NCBI GenBank assembly: GCA_963669415.2
Contig: CAXXPS010000001.1
Location: 992,001 to 1,056,000, forward strand
Direction of reading: 5' to 3'
DNA: 64,000 nt
Source of the DNA: JAWKWH01 sp963669415
Lineage (GTDB): Bacteria; Pseudomonadota; Alphaproteobacteria; Rhizobiales; Rhizobiaceae
The first letter of the stretch is position 1, and each line of letters starts with the position of its first letter. Position numbers and translations under genes: made by a program. Shown here in pieces: positions 1 through 8,397 of this stretch. The notes under the pieces were generated by a model. The model was not told the DNA's origin and did not search any database. It worked only from the letters and a program-made list of their open reading frames with translations.

Positions 1-648
1 GTATTGTCGATCCATGATCGAGACCACGCCGACGGGGCAACACCGGATTTGGCCTGGTTCGTGCGGGACATGGTGCGCAGACGCCTGGATTTACGCGTCG
101 AGCGCGTGTTGATGTTCGCGTTTCCAAGAGTGCTCGGTTACGTTTTTAATCCGCTGACAGTGTACTTTTGCCTCTGCAAGACTGGTGAAGTGAACGCGAT
201 TGTCTATGAGGTGAACAACACGTTCGGCGGGCGTGTGCACTACGCCTGCAAGGTCACTGATGCTGACGGACAGATGAGCATCGACGGCGTGTCGAAAAGG
301 TTGCTGGTTTCGCCATTCAACGGCGAGCGGGGCAGATACGGTTTCAAGCTCGATTTCGATGATGAAAAGGTGGTCATCGGCGTATCGCTCAAGGAAGCTG
401 GGCAGCCGATCCTCAACACCAGTTATGCAACCTCCAGTGTTAATGTCAATGATGCCAATATTGCACGGCTGGTTGGCTCCATACCGTTCATGACCGTGAA
501 GGTCATGTTCGCGATCCACTTCGAAGCATTAAAACTATGGTGCAAGGGACTGCGTCCCGCCATGCCGCTTAGGGAAGCGAACAAGACCGGACCGGCCGAT
601 CACTTGGGCGGATCCGGTCACGCTCGAGTTAGTTCCGGCGGACAATAA
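1..648 (+). CDS. DUF1365 family protein (5' end outside window)
   Basis: The reading frame is open from the first base and ends at 648. The protein shows the DUF1365 hallmarks: a 'PRVLGYVFNPLTVYFC' segment, then 'YEVNNTFGGRVHYAC' and a 'KRLLVSPFN' segment. Family members are usually around 250 residues, so the N-terminus is probably missing and the in-frame TTG at position 4 is unlikely to be the real start. In Rhodobacter sphaeroides and relatives, DUF1365 genes belong to the RpoE-ChrR singlet-oxygen regulon, beside an amine oxidase, a cyclopropane-fatty-acid-synthase-like enzyme and a short-chain dehydrogenase. The nearby rpoE-chrR pair and DUF3833 gene fit that. The biochemical role is unknown; membrane lipid modification is inferred from partners. 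Confidence 0.85.
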   Translation, partial: VLSIHDRDHADGATPDLAWFVRDMVRRRLDLRVERVLMFAFPRVLGYVFNPLTVYFCLCKTGEVNAIVYEVNNTFGGRVHYACKVTDADGQMSIDGVSKRLLVSPFNGERGRYGFKLDFDDEKVVIGVSLKEAGQPILNTSYATSSVNVNDANIARLVGSIPFMTVKVMFAIHFEALKLWCKGLRPAMPLREANKTGPADHLGGSGHARVSSGGQ

Positions 649-652
649 TCTG

Positions 653-1129
653 ATGCTCGATATTGTTGCTAACAAGCCGGTACAAATACCGGATAATTTG
701 CTGACCGAGTTCTTCGAGGGTGATGTTCGGGCGTGGGGGTTGGTGGTGCCCAGATTCGGCGGGGCAACCAGAACATTTTCACTTCAAATGTGCGGTGCGT
801 GGATGTCGTCGCAATTCGTCTTGAAGGAGCGTTTTGAGTTCTCCGACGGACAAGTGGACAATCGCATGTGGGAGTTCGCTTTTGAGAGCGCCAACAACTT
901 CACCGGTGATTGCGATGAACTTTCAAGGTGGAAGTCTGGCTATGCGTCTGGCAGTACAATTTCGATGGAGTATTTGTTTGAATTGAAAGTCGGAACGCAG
1001 ATAATTCCGGTCTGGTTTGATGACCGTATGTACCGGATAGACGATAAGACTCTAGCCAACCGCGCGGTGATGCACAGATTCGGAATACGGTTGGGCGAAG
1101 TGAATGCGGTGTTTCAAAAAATGCCCTGA
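653..1129 (+). CDS. DUF3833 family protein
   Basis: A 158-residue protein starting four bases after the DUF1365 stop, so probably cotranscribed and translationally coupled. The pattern 'FFEGDVRAWGLVVPRFG', then 'DGQVDNRMWEF', 'FELKVGTQIIPVWFDDRMYRID' and a final 'FGIRLGEVNAVFQK' matches DUF3833, a family of small beta-rich proteins often annotated as lipoproteins. No lipobox or clear signal peptide is visible here, which is slightly unusual and could mean a cytoplasmic version. DUF3833 genes recur in singlet-oxygen/ChrR clusters. It ends 32 bases before the convergent SDR gene. Function unknown. Confidence 0.75.
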   Translation: MLDIVANKPVQIPDNLLTEFFEGDVRAWGLVVPRFGGATRTFSLQMCGAWMSSQFVLKERFEFSDGQVDNRMWEFAFESANNFTGDCDELSRWKSGYASGSTISMEYLFELKVGTQIIPVWFDDRMYRIDDKTLANRAVMHRFGIRLGEVNAVFQKMP

Positions 1130-1161
1130 GGCGGCTATTCAAGACGTTGAGATGTTGAATC

Positions 1162-1941
1162 TCATTTCAGCACGAACTTGTTGATAATCCAAAAGAAGAT
1201 GCGATTTGGAAGCACCCGCAGCAGTTTCAGAATCAGTACAAATCTCGTCGGAAAGGCGATTTCGTAGTCCCGCCTGTCCAGACCTTTTGATATTCGTTCG
1301 GCAGCTTCTTCCGGCGTCATCAGGAACGGCATCGGAAATTTGTTCACCGATGTCATCGGTGTGTCGACAAAGCCCGGATTGACGATCGTGAGATCTACGC
1401 CTTTGCGTTTCAACTGCGGGTAAATTGATTCGGCAAGATTGATCAATGCGGCTTTCATCGGCGAATAAGCGGCCGCATTTGGCAAGCCACGATAACCCGA
1501 AACTGAAGCGATGATGGCGATATGCCCGCCGCCGTGCTCGATCATCTTTGGAACGACGGCTGCCAGAACATTGATGACGCCCATGAAGTTCACATCGACG
1601 GCGTTGCGAAAAATTTCCGGGTCGAAAGCGTCAGGTTTGATCGGGTGCCAGACGCCCGAAGAGATGATCACGAGATCTGGCATCCCGTGATCCAATTCCA
1701 GCTGTTTTGCTGTTCGTGAGACCTGCCCTTGATCGGTCACATCGAGCGTGTGTGCGACCATGTTGGCATGCTTTTGAGCGATTGCGTTCATGCGTTCGGT
1801 TGAACGAGCTGATATGGCGACCGTCCGACTTTGGGAAGCCAGGCGGTGTGCCAGTGCTTGTCCGATGCCCGTGCTGGCACCGATGATCCACGCGCAGTCC
1901 CAGCGCGGTTGAGCCGAAATGGTCAAACTGTCAGATGCCAA
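1162..1941 (-). CDS. SDR family NAD(P)-dependent oxidoreductase
   Basis: Classical short-chain dehydrogenase of 259 residues. The cofactor loop GASTGIG lies at about residues 21-27, the catalytic Ser at about 146, and the YSPMK motif gives Tyr159 and Lys163. The start is a TTG at 1941, because the next in-frame Met lies beyond the Rossmann glycine motif. The first 11 bases overlap the end of chrR, so it is the last gene of an rpoE-chrR-SDR operon. The same order occurs in the R. sphaeroides sigma-E regulon, where the SDR is among the few direct targets. The substrate is unknown; an aldehyde or ketone from oxidised lipid is an inference. Confidence 0.88.
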   Translation of the reverse strand: MASDSLTISAQPRWDCAWIIGASTGIGQALAHRLASQSRTVAISARSTERMNAIAQKHANMVAHTLDVTDQGQVSRTAKQLELDHGMPDLVIISSGVWHPIKPDAFDPEIFRNAVDVNFMGVINVLAAVVPKMIEHGGGHIAIIASVSGYRGLPNAAAYSPMKAALINLAESIYPQLKRKGVDLTIVNPGFVDTPMTSVNKFPMPFLMTPEEAAERISKGLDRRDYEIAFPTRFVLILKLLRVLPNRIFFWIINKFVLK

Positions 1942-2608
1942 TCAGTGGTTGCAGCAGACGACTTGCCAAACCTTTGAACTTTGTCGGCGCTTCGGTTGCA
2001 GCAAGGCAGATGCAATCTTCCTCCGACACAACACGAGGCTGGTGCTCAACATGGTCATCGAGATCGGCAACATCGCCGGGGCCAAAATGGCCGATCTCAT
2101 CCTGATACGCACCAGACAAGATCAACGTCATTTCCTGACCGCCGTGACCATGTTCCGGTACGCTCTTTCCAGGTGCAATCCGCAACAACCGCAACGAAGA
2201 GGAGGCGTGCTTTGAAAGCTCGATTGGTTTTTGCCATACGCCCGGACCGACGCGCTTCCATTTGATGTCTGCCATTGAGCTGTCGATATAGTGACTGAGT
2301 GCAGATGGCATGTCCCGCTTGTCGGAAATGTGCCCTTTGGTTGGAGCAGGAAGCGCAATTCTTGGCTCGGCCTTATCATCGGACACGCTAATCTTCTCCA
2401 GAAGCCTGCCGAATGATCCATCTGCGACCGGCGCATCATCGGTATGCTCGAGCAAAGATCCACCCATCAGCTGTGCCGCTGTGAGCGTTTCCCTGCATTG
2501 TGAGCAAGATTCCAGATGACAGGAGACGAGTACCGCGAACGCCTCATCCAAGGTTCCAGCCGCATAGGCAATGATCGACGTTTCGTCGGGATGGTGTTTG
2601 ATAGTCAC
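1931..2608 (-). CDS. chrR: ChrR-type zinc anti-sigma factor with C-terminal cupin
   Basis: Holds the neighbouring ECF sigma factor inactive until singlet oxygen or organic peroxide is sensed. The 225-residue protein has both ChrR modules. The N-terminal zinc anti-sigma domain has His6, His31, Cys35 and Cys38, the same spacing as in R. sphaeroides ChrR. The C-terminal cupin has His153, His155, Glu159 and His189, the set that binds a second zinc. The start is GTG at 2608, overlapping the rpoE stop by four bases (GTGA), so the two are translationally coupled, as expected for a sigma/anti-sigma pair. It overlaps the downstream SDR start. Confidence 0.93.
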   Translation of the reverse strand: MTIKHHPDETSIIAYAAGTLDEAFAVLVSCHLESCSQCRETLTAAQLMGGSLLEHTDDAPVADGSFGRLLEKISVSDDKAEPRIALPAPTKGHISDKRDMPSALSHYIDSSMADIKWKRVGPGVWQKPIELSKHASSSLRLLRIAPGKSVPEHGHGGQEMTLILSGAYQDEIGHFGPGDVADLDDHVEHQPRVVSEEDCICLAATEAPTKFKGLASRLLQPLIGI

Positions 2609-3201
2609 AGCACATCCTCCAAATTGGATTTAATCTTTTTGTATGCCAGGCGCATTCGCGATTTTACCGTGCCAAGGGGAATGCCCAACCGGTCCGCGAT
2701 CTCGGTTTGCGCCAGGTTCTCAACGAATGACATGGCTATGATCTGCTTTTGCTCTTCCGGCAGGTGAGAGGTCGCCTCGGCCACCAGCTGATCGCGCTCT
2801 CCCGCCAGAAGGCAATCTTCGCTGTCGGGCGTTTCATCGGCGACTTCAAAATCCGCGATATCGATATAGTGGCGAGTGCCCTGGCGGCGAAACCGGTCAA
2901 TGCGCCGATTGCGAGCGATTGTGAAAATCCACGCGCTGACGCTACCTCGCCAGGAAGCGAACTGATGCGCCTTGTTCCACACGGTCAGCATTGTGTCCTG
3001 CATCAGATCTTCTGCCAGCTCCGGATCGGAATCCTGTTTCAGCATCAACGCCTTAATCTTGGGAGCGAAATGAGCGAACAAGGCCTCGAAAGCCTTTTTG
3101 TCACGACCCACAGCGATACGCTCCATCAGCGCACCGTGTATTTCTGTATCACTGCCCACCAGTCTCGCTTTGCTCACAACCGTGCCCGGAAGTGCAACCA
3201 T
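2605..3201 (-). CDS. rpoE: ECF sigma factor RpoE (ECF11, singlet-oxygen response)
   Basis: Alternative sigma factor directing RNA polymerase to the photo-oxidative stress regulon. Sigma region 2 is visible around 'DLMQDTMLTVWNKAHQF' and 'SVSAWIFTIARNRRIDRFRR'; region 4 around 'AQTEIADRLGIPLGTVKSRM'. The frame is open upstream to 3255, but the ATG at 3201 is preferred: it gives 198 residues, close to family length, and has a strong GGAGG about ten bases upstream. chrR follows with a four-base overlap. A sigma-E type promoter lies at 3225-3254, so the gene is probably autoregulated. The divergent dehalogenase gene starts about 130 bases away. Confidence 0.93.
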   Translation of the reverse strand: MVALPGTVVSKARLVGSDTEIHGALMERIAVGRDKKAFEALFAHFAPKIKALMLKQDSDPELAEDLMQDTMLTVWNKAHQFASWRGSVSAWIFTIARNRRIDRFRRQGTRHYIDIADFEVADETPDSEDCLLAGERDQLVAEATSHLPEEQKQIIAMSFVENLAQTEIADRLGIPLGTVKSRMRLAYKKIKSNLEDVL

Positions 3202-3224
3202 TATCCTTTTTCCTCCATTGGGAA

Positions 3225-3254
3225 AAGTTACGCGGCGACCGGCCATTCGGATCA
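3225..3254 (-). promoter_or_regulatory. Sigma-E (RpoE/ECF11) autoregulatory promoter
   Basis: On the minus strand TGATCC (3249-3254) is followed by exactly 18 bases and then TAACTT (3225-3230). The R. sphaeroides RpoE consensus is TGATCC-N18-TAAnA-like, so the -35 is perfect and the TAA core of the -10 is present. It lies just upstream of the rpoE ribosome-binding site and points into rpoE-chrR-SDR. Confidence 0.8.
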
Positions 3255-3334
3255 CTTCGGTTCAATCTGAATTAGCCTTGAAGTCGAGAACAATTCGGTG
3301 TTGGCTTGCGTGGAATGGAAATGGGGAACTTGGT

Positions 3335-6300
3335 TTGCGTTTTTTCTCTGACAAAGATCGGCCGGTTCATATGGGCCCATACCCGCTGGAACGGTTGGCC
3401 CGGAACGACGAGACTCCGGATTTGGCTGGTGTGCCGGCAATGCAGCCGCTGTCATTTCACCGGCCGGATGCACCTCAATCCATCGTCAATGCTATGGGCG
3501 AATACCAGGCGATGCTGGATGCAATACGCGATGGGCTCGTCAACAAGGTTCGCGCCGAATGTCCGGATGATCCCCGAGAGCGGGCCAACCATGTCAAGGG
3601 TTTTGGTTACTTCTCGGACGCTTCGATGGTCGGAATCTGCAAGTTGCCCAATGCTGCGTTGCTGGCAGAACCCCATCGCAATCCCGATATCGATCGGTTG
3701 GCCGAAGATCTGCGTACGAGACAGACCAAGACGCTTGCATCCGGCATTGATATCATCATGGCGGATCTGAAGGAAAGCATGGAGGCGCCACCGACGACAA
3801 TCGATGGACATAGTTATGCGGTTGTTTTTGCTTACGAATTTCCACGCGATCCAACCAAAAATGAATCCGGCGGCGAGTGGATTGCGGATGCGCAGGAAGC
3901 CCGGGCGTGTTTGCGCGCTGCAGAGACAGCAGTGGTGATCGCCAATTATCTGCGGCTGCTCGGATTTGACGCGCGGGCTCACACCGGAACATCCTCGGAT
4001 GTTGATTTGGGAAAACTGACCGTCGCATCCGGACTTGCTACCGTTGAAAACGGGGCAATCCGCAATCCCTATCTCGGCTCCCGGTTCGGAGTCGGCGCGG
4101 TGACGACCAATTTTGAGCTCGCTGCCGATGAACCATTGGTTCCATTGGACCAACAGCCGCGAAGCCGAACTCACGGACTGGCCTGGAAACTTGGCAAGGG
4201 CTTTGCCAAAAACGCGTTCAACCGGGAACCATTTGCAAAACGCCGTTATGTCGATGGCCCTCATCCTTTCGAAAGGTTGAAACGGGTCGAAAAGCCGACG
4301 ACTTTCATCGATGAAGACCGGGTGGCGAGAGTTCCGAAACGCACCGACATGTTTGCTCGGGCGCAGTTCGGCGACATGGGTAAAGCGGTTCAGGATGGTG
4401 CAAAGGGCGGTCATTATGCGCGAAAAGCCGCGCCGTCCATGGCGCAGCGAAGGGCGCTGGGTGCGTTTGTACTGTTGCAGGACGGGGAAGCGGCCGACGA
4501 GATGACTAAGGAAGCACGGGACGCCCGGCGCAATGCCGAAAATATCAAGGCGGCTTCCTATTTTCTCGGCGTCGACGCGGTTGGTCTGTCCCGGTGTCCG
4601 GACTGGACCTGGTATAGCCACGACGCGCTTGGCGAACCCCTCGAGCCGCCGCACGACCAGGCCATATCCATGATCATTGACCAGGGCTATGAGACCATGG
4701 AAGGCGCTTCCGGTGATGACTGGATTTCGGTGGCGCAATCCATGCGTGCCTATTTGCGTTTTTCGCTACTTGGTGGGGTAATTGCCAAGCAAATCCGCAA
4801 TCTCGGCTACAAGGCCAAGGCGCATACCGTGCTCGACGGTGAAGTGCTGCAGCCGCCGCTGTTGCTATTGTCCGGGCTGGGGGAGGTCAGCCGCATAGGC
4901 GAGGTCATCTTAAATCCTTTTCTCGGGCCACGGCTTAAATCCGGAGTGGTGACCACGACGATGCCGTTGACCCACGACAGGCCTGTTGATTTCGGCCTCC
5001 AGAACTTCTGTGAAAACTGCAACAAATGCGCACGCGAATGTCCTTCGGGAGCCATTACTGCCGGCCCCAAACTGATGTTCAACGGCTATGAAATCTGGAA
5101 GTCGGACAGCCAGAAATGCGCCACTTATCGCATCACGACGCAAGGCGGTGCGATGTGCGGCCGCTGTATGAAAACATGTCCCTGGAATTTGGAAGGCCTG
5201 TTTTCTGAAAAACCATTTCGATGGGCTGCAATGCATATTCCTGCGGCCGCACCTGTCCTTGCCAAACTGGATGATGCCGTTGGCAATGGCGGATTGAACC
5301 CGATCAAAAAATGGTGGTGGGACCTGGAGATCGGCTCCGATGGCGGCTATCGGCCGTCAGAGCATGACGTTAACGCGCGGGATCTGCAACGGGATCTGGA
5401 TCTGAAATACGAAGACCAGACGCTTGCCGTTTACCCGGCACCCCTGGCACCACACCCCTGGCCGTTTCCGTTTCCAATGGACCGCGAAAAGGGAATTGAA
5501 GCCTATCAGGCGATGGTCACCGCTGAAGAATACCAGCTTCGATTACGCCGTGACGATCTTGGTCCTGCAGAGCACACCTATCATGTGGATGGCGATTCAC
5601 CGGTTATTCGTGTTGAGGTGACCAAGGTCGAGCGGATGTCCGAAGATGTAGCCAAATATGAATTCCGGTCGCTCGATGGTTCCGAATTGCCCGAGTGGAC
5701 CGCGGGAGCCCATCTCGACATCGTTGTCGCGCCGGAATTCCTTAGACAATACTCAATGTCTGGAGATCCGGCTGACCGTTCCAAGTACCAGATTGGCGTG
5801 TTGCGCGAAGACGGTGGCCGGGGCGGGTCGGCACTGCTGCACCGCATTTTCAGCCAAGGCCGGAAAATCTTCATCTCCAAGCCAATCAATCATTTTGAGC
5901 TCGTCGAAACAGCCAAAAAGACATTTCTTATGGGTGGTGGAATCGGAATTACACCAATGATTGCCTTTGCCCATCGTCTTCACGCGATCGGCGCCCAATT
6001 TGAGCTGCATTATTCGGTCAAGTCGCGCGGCTTAGCCGGCTATCTGGATGTTCTCGAAAAGGCTTCCTGGGCCGAAAATGTCCACATTCATATCTCCGAC
6101 GAGGACAGCCGGGCTGATCTTTCCAAGATTTTGGGCAAGTACCGGGAAGGGTACCATGTTTATACATGCGGCCCTGACCGATACATGGATGCGGTCATTG
6201 CGGCCGCTGAACAGGCAGGATATCCGGACGAAGCACGGCATCTGGAGTATTTCTCAGTGCCGGAAGCCCCCGACTATGAGAACCATCCATTCATCCTAAG

Positions 6301-6550
6301 GCTGGCAAAATCAAATCGCGAGATTTCCGTTCCAGTCGATAAATCTGCTGCCGATGCGCTGAATGAGGCCGGTGTCCATGTTGACGTGAAGTGCTCGGAT
6401 GGGCTTTGCGGCGTATGCACTTGTGGCGTTGTTTCTGGTGAGGTCGAGCATCGAGATTTTGTATTGTCAAAGAAGCAACGCGAAACCACGATGATCTTGT
6501 GCCAGTCGAGGGCGATGGATCCCGACGGCGTGATAGAGATCGATCTTTAG
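3335..6550 (+). CDS. Self-sufficient (catabolic) reductive dehalogenase fused to ferredoxin reductase
   Basis: Corrinoid iron-sulfur enzyme predicted to remove halogen from (aromatic) organohalides with NAD(P)H, in the cytoplasm. With the TTG start at 3335 it has 1071 residues. Order: an N-terminal RdhA-like half without clusters (about 15-330), the catalytic RdhA half (about 390-620), two [4Fe-4S] clusters (Cys559/562/565/569 and Cys595/608/611/615, ending in CPW), an FNR-type FAD domain (RQYS at 804-807), an NAD(P) domain (GGGIGITPM from 867) and a plant-type [2Fe-2S] domain (Cys1020, 1025, 1028, 1056). This is the arrangement of the BhbA/NpRdhA class rather than respiratory RdhA: no Tat signal and no rdhB anchor gene. 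The start is uncertain: TTG 3335 has a GGGGAA upstream and keeps 'FFSDKDRPVH'; ATG 3371 is the alternative. Confidence 0.92.
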   Translation: MRFFSDKDRPVHMGPYPLERLARNDETPDLAGVPAMQPLSFHRPDAPQSIVNAMGEYQAMLDAIRDGLVNKVRAECPDDPRERANHVKGFGYFSDASMVGICKLPNAALLAEPHRNPDIDRLAEDLRTRQTKTLASGIDIIMADLKESMEAPPTTIDGHSYAVVFAYEFPRDPTKNESGGEWIADAQEARACLRAAETAVVIANYLRLLGFDARAHTGTSSDVDLGKLTVASGLATVENGAIRNPYLGSRFGVGAVTTNFELAADEPLVPLDQQPRSRTHGLAWKLGKGFAKNAFNREPFAKRRYVDGPHPFERLKRVEKPTTFIDEDRVARVPKRTDMFARAQFGDMGKAVQDGAKGGHYARKAAPSMAQRRALGAFVLLQDGEAADEMTKEARDARRNAENIKAASYFLGVDAVGLSRCPDWTWYSHDALGEPLEPPHDQAISMIIDQGYETMEGASGDDWISVAQSMRAYLRFSLLGGVIAKQIRNLGYKAKAHTVLDGEVLQPPLLLLSGLGEVSRIGEVILNPFLGPRLKSGVVTTTMPLTHDRPVDFGLQNFCENCNKCARECPSGAITAGPKLMFNGYEIWKSDSQKCATYRITTQGGAMCGRCMKTCPWNLEGLFSEKPFRWAAMHIPAAAPVLAKLDDAVGNGGLNPIKKWWWDLEIGSDGGYRPSEHDVNARDLQRDLDLKYEDQTLAVYPAPLAPHPWPFPFPMDREKGIEAYQAMVTAEEYQLRLRRDDLGPAEHTYHVDGDSPVIRVEVTKVERMSEDVAKYEFRSLDGSELPEWTAGAHLDIVVAPEFLRQYSMSGDPADRSKYQIGVLREDGGRGGSALLHRIFSQGRKIFISKPINHFELVETAKKTFLMGGGIGITPMIAFAHRLHAIGAQFELHYSVKSRGLAGYLDVLEKASWAENVHIHISDEDSRADLSKILGKYREGYHVYTCGPDRYMDAVIAAAEQAGYPDEARHLEYFSVPEAPDYENHPFILRLAKSNREISVPVDKSAADALNEAGVHVDVKCSDGLCGVCTCGVVSGEVEHRDFVLSKKQRETTMILCQSRAMDPDGVIEIDL

Positions 6551-6747
6551 CCGGCGCGTGAGAACCAGTCATCGAGCACAATTGCCGGAATTGCCGATTT
6601 GACGCGGTGCTCGGCGACCTGCCAAATATCAAACTCTTGACATTTAACGGATTTTTCTTTGACCTGCTCGCCGGGCGAGGGAGTAATCGGGGTGAAACAA
6701 TCCCGTGTTCAGTTCTTTTTAAGGTGTGAATTTGGAGCGGACCTGCG

Positions 6748-8220
6748 ATGATGTCTCCGCTTACCGGCATCGATGTCCAAAGCTTACTGCAGATATATTC
6801 GCTCTGCCTGTTTTTGAACTTGGTAATCGCTACTTCGCTGGTCGTCTATAATCGCGACACCCTGCACAAAAATCTTTTGTTCCTGTGGGTCGCCACAGCG
6901 CTTAGTTTTTTCATCAATGGATTGAGTTCAAATTCTGGTCCCGTTTGGATCACAGCGGGCTGGTCTTCGATCATCCTGATCACGATTGCGACCGCCTGGC
7001 TGCTTGCCGACATTGCCGGTTTCAAAGCGCCTTGGAAACGTTACGCCATTGTTTTTTCGGCCGGTGTCGCAGGATCGTTGCTTGCGGCAATCCTTGAGAT
7101 GTCATTTCTGTGGCTCTCATTGCCGATCACACTGGGCGCAGTCTACGCGCAGGCGGATGCAACGTGGCGATCGTTCAAAGTGTGGGGAAAATTACAGCGA
7201 GCTTCCAAAATATTGGTGTTGGTCAGCGCTGCCCATGTGCTGCACATATTGGATTACCCGTTCCTGCGCGATGACCCAACCGGGGCGGCGCTCGGATTCA
7301 CAATCGCTTTCGGCCTTTTGCTGGCACAGTCGATTATTGCACCGGCGGCAATTATCGAAACCATCCACCAGGCCAATCTGACCCATGTGCAACGACTGAA
7401 TTCCGCGTTTCACCGGTTTGTGCCCGAACAGCTATTGAAACAGTTGAATCGGGAAACCGTCGCCGATGTGGAGTTGGGCGATAATGTTGGAAGGATAATG
7501 GCGGTGATGTTTTGCGATATTCGCGGCTTCACCGCACGATCTGAAACAATGACGCCGCAGGAAATATTTGACTTCATCAATGACTATCTGGGTCAGATGG
7601 AACCGGTGGTCGCGGGGCAGGGCGGCTTCATCGACAAATATGCCGGTGATGGGATCATGGCGCTCTTTCCGCGGGGAATTGATTCTGCGATTGAGGCAGC
7701 GATCGGTATTCGAGGGAAATTGGCCGGCTACAATGAGGCACTGATGGATCGTGGAGAGGAACCGATCGATGTGGGTATCGGCATCAACACCGGGCCTCTT
7801 GTTCTTGGCACCATCGGCAATGCCAAACGCATGGACGGAACCGTGATCGGCGATGCGGTGAACATCGCTGCCCGGCTTGAGGAGCTAACGAAAAATTACA
7901 AGGTGCAAATCCTGATTGCCGAACAGACTGATCATTCGGCGGCTCAGACAAATTCATTTGAAATGCGGGTCATCGACGAGGTCGTCGTGCGTGGAAGGCG
8001 TGACCATGTAACGGTCTTCGAGGTTCTGTCGGGTCTGCCGGATGCGGAAAGACGGGCGAAATTGCGGTCCCGAAAAACGTTTGAAGCTTCGGTTATGGCC
8101 CTGCACAACGGCGACAAGGAGCGGGCCGCAGGCGGTTTCAGACAGGTGCTGGAAACATGTCCGGATGACACAGTCGCAAAAGGGCATCTGGAAAGTTGCG
8201 GCGCAGTTATCGATTCCTAA
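6748..8220 (+). CDS. Membrane-anchored class III adenylate/guanylate cyclase
   Basis: Predicted to make cyclic AMP (or cGMP) in response to a membrane signal. The 490-residue protein begins with about six or seven hydrophobic segments (residues 10-215), then a linker 'RFVPEQLLKQL' typical of bacterial class III cyclases, then the catalytic domain (about 245-440). Metal-binding aspartates are Asp257 in 'FCDIRGFT' and Asp301 in 'DKYAGDGIMALF'; 'GIGINTGPLVLGTIG' and 'GDAVNIAARLEELTK' follow. The C-terminal 50 residues are a tail without recognised domain. It stands alone, 197 bases after the dehalogenase and 177 before tamA, with no obvious regulatory site between. The ligand of the membrane module is unknown. 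Confidence 0.88.
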   Translation: MMSPLTGIDVQSLLQIYSLCLFLNLVIATSLVVYNRDTLHKNLLFLWVATALSFFINGLSSNSGPVWITAGWSSIILITIATAWLLADIAGFKAPWKRYAIVFSAGVAGSLLAAILEMSFLWLSLPITLGAVYAQADATWRSFKVWGKLQRASKILVLVSAAHVLHILDYPFLRDDPTGAALGFTIAFGLLLAQSIIAPAAIIETIHQANLTHVQRLNSAFHRFVPEQLLKQLNRETVADVELGDNVGRIMAVMFCDIRGFTARSETMTPQEIFDFINDYLGQMEPVVAGQGGFIDKYAGDGIMALFPRGIDSAIEAAIGIRGKLAGYNEALMDRGEEPIDVGIGINTGPLVLGTIGNAKRMDGTVIGDAVNIAARLEELTKNYKVQILIAEQTDHSAAQTNSFEMRVIDEVVVRGRRDHVTVFEVLSGLPDAERRAKLRSRKTFEASVMALHNGDKERAAGGFRQVLETCPDDTVAKGHLESCGAVIDS

Positions 8221-8397
8221 CCCTGAAGTTTGGCGTTTTCTTCACAATTTGTTTGCCATAATGTTTGCGTGTATCCCGCGGGATTTGCCTGCGGGACTTG
8301 TGACCGCCATCGGTGAGCGGTAGAGCAATAGTGGGTCGTTAACTGTGATGATCTGCCATTGATATGGCTCTGCTCTCCGGCGTAGGGGAACGCGCGA

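Noticed and set aside
3452..4738. 428-residue open frame on the minus strand inside the dehalogenase gene
   Set aside because: Antisense shadow: no family resemblance, while the plus frame has clear RdhA domains throughout.
8274..8296. TCCCGC/GCGGGA inverted repeat after the cyclase gene
   Set aside because: Short stem with an 11-base loop and no T-run; too weak to call a terminator.
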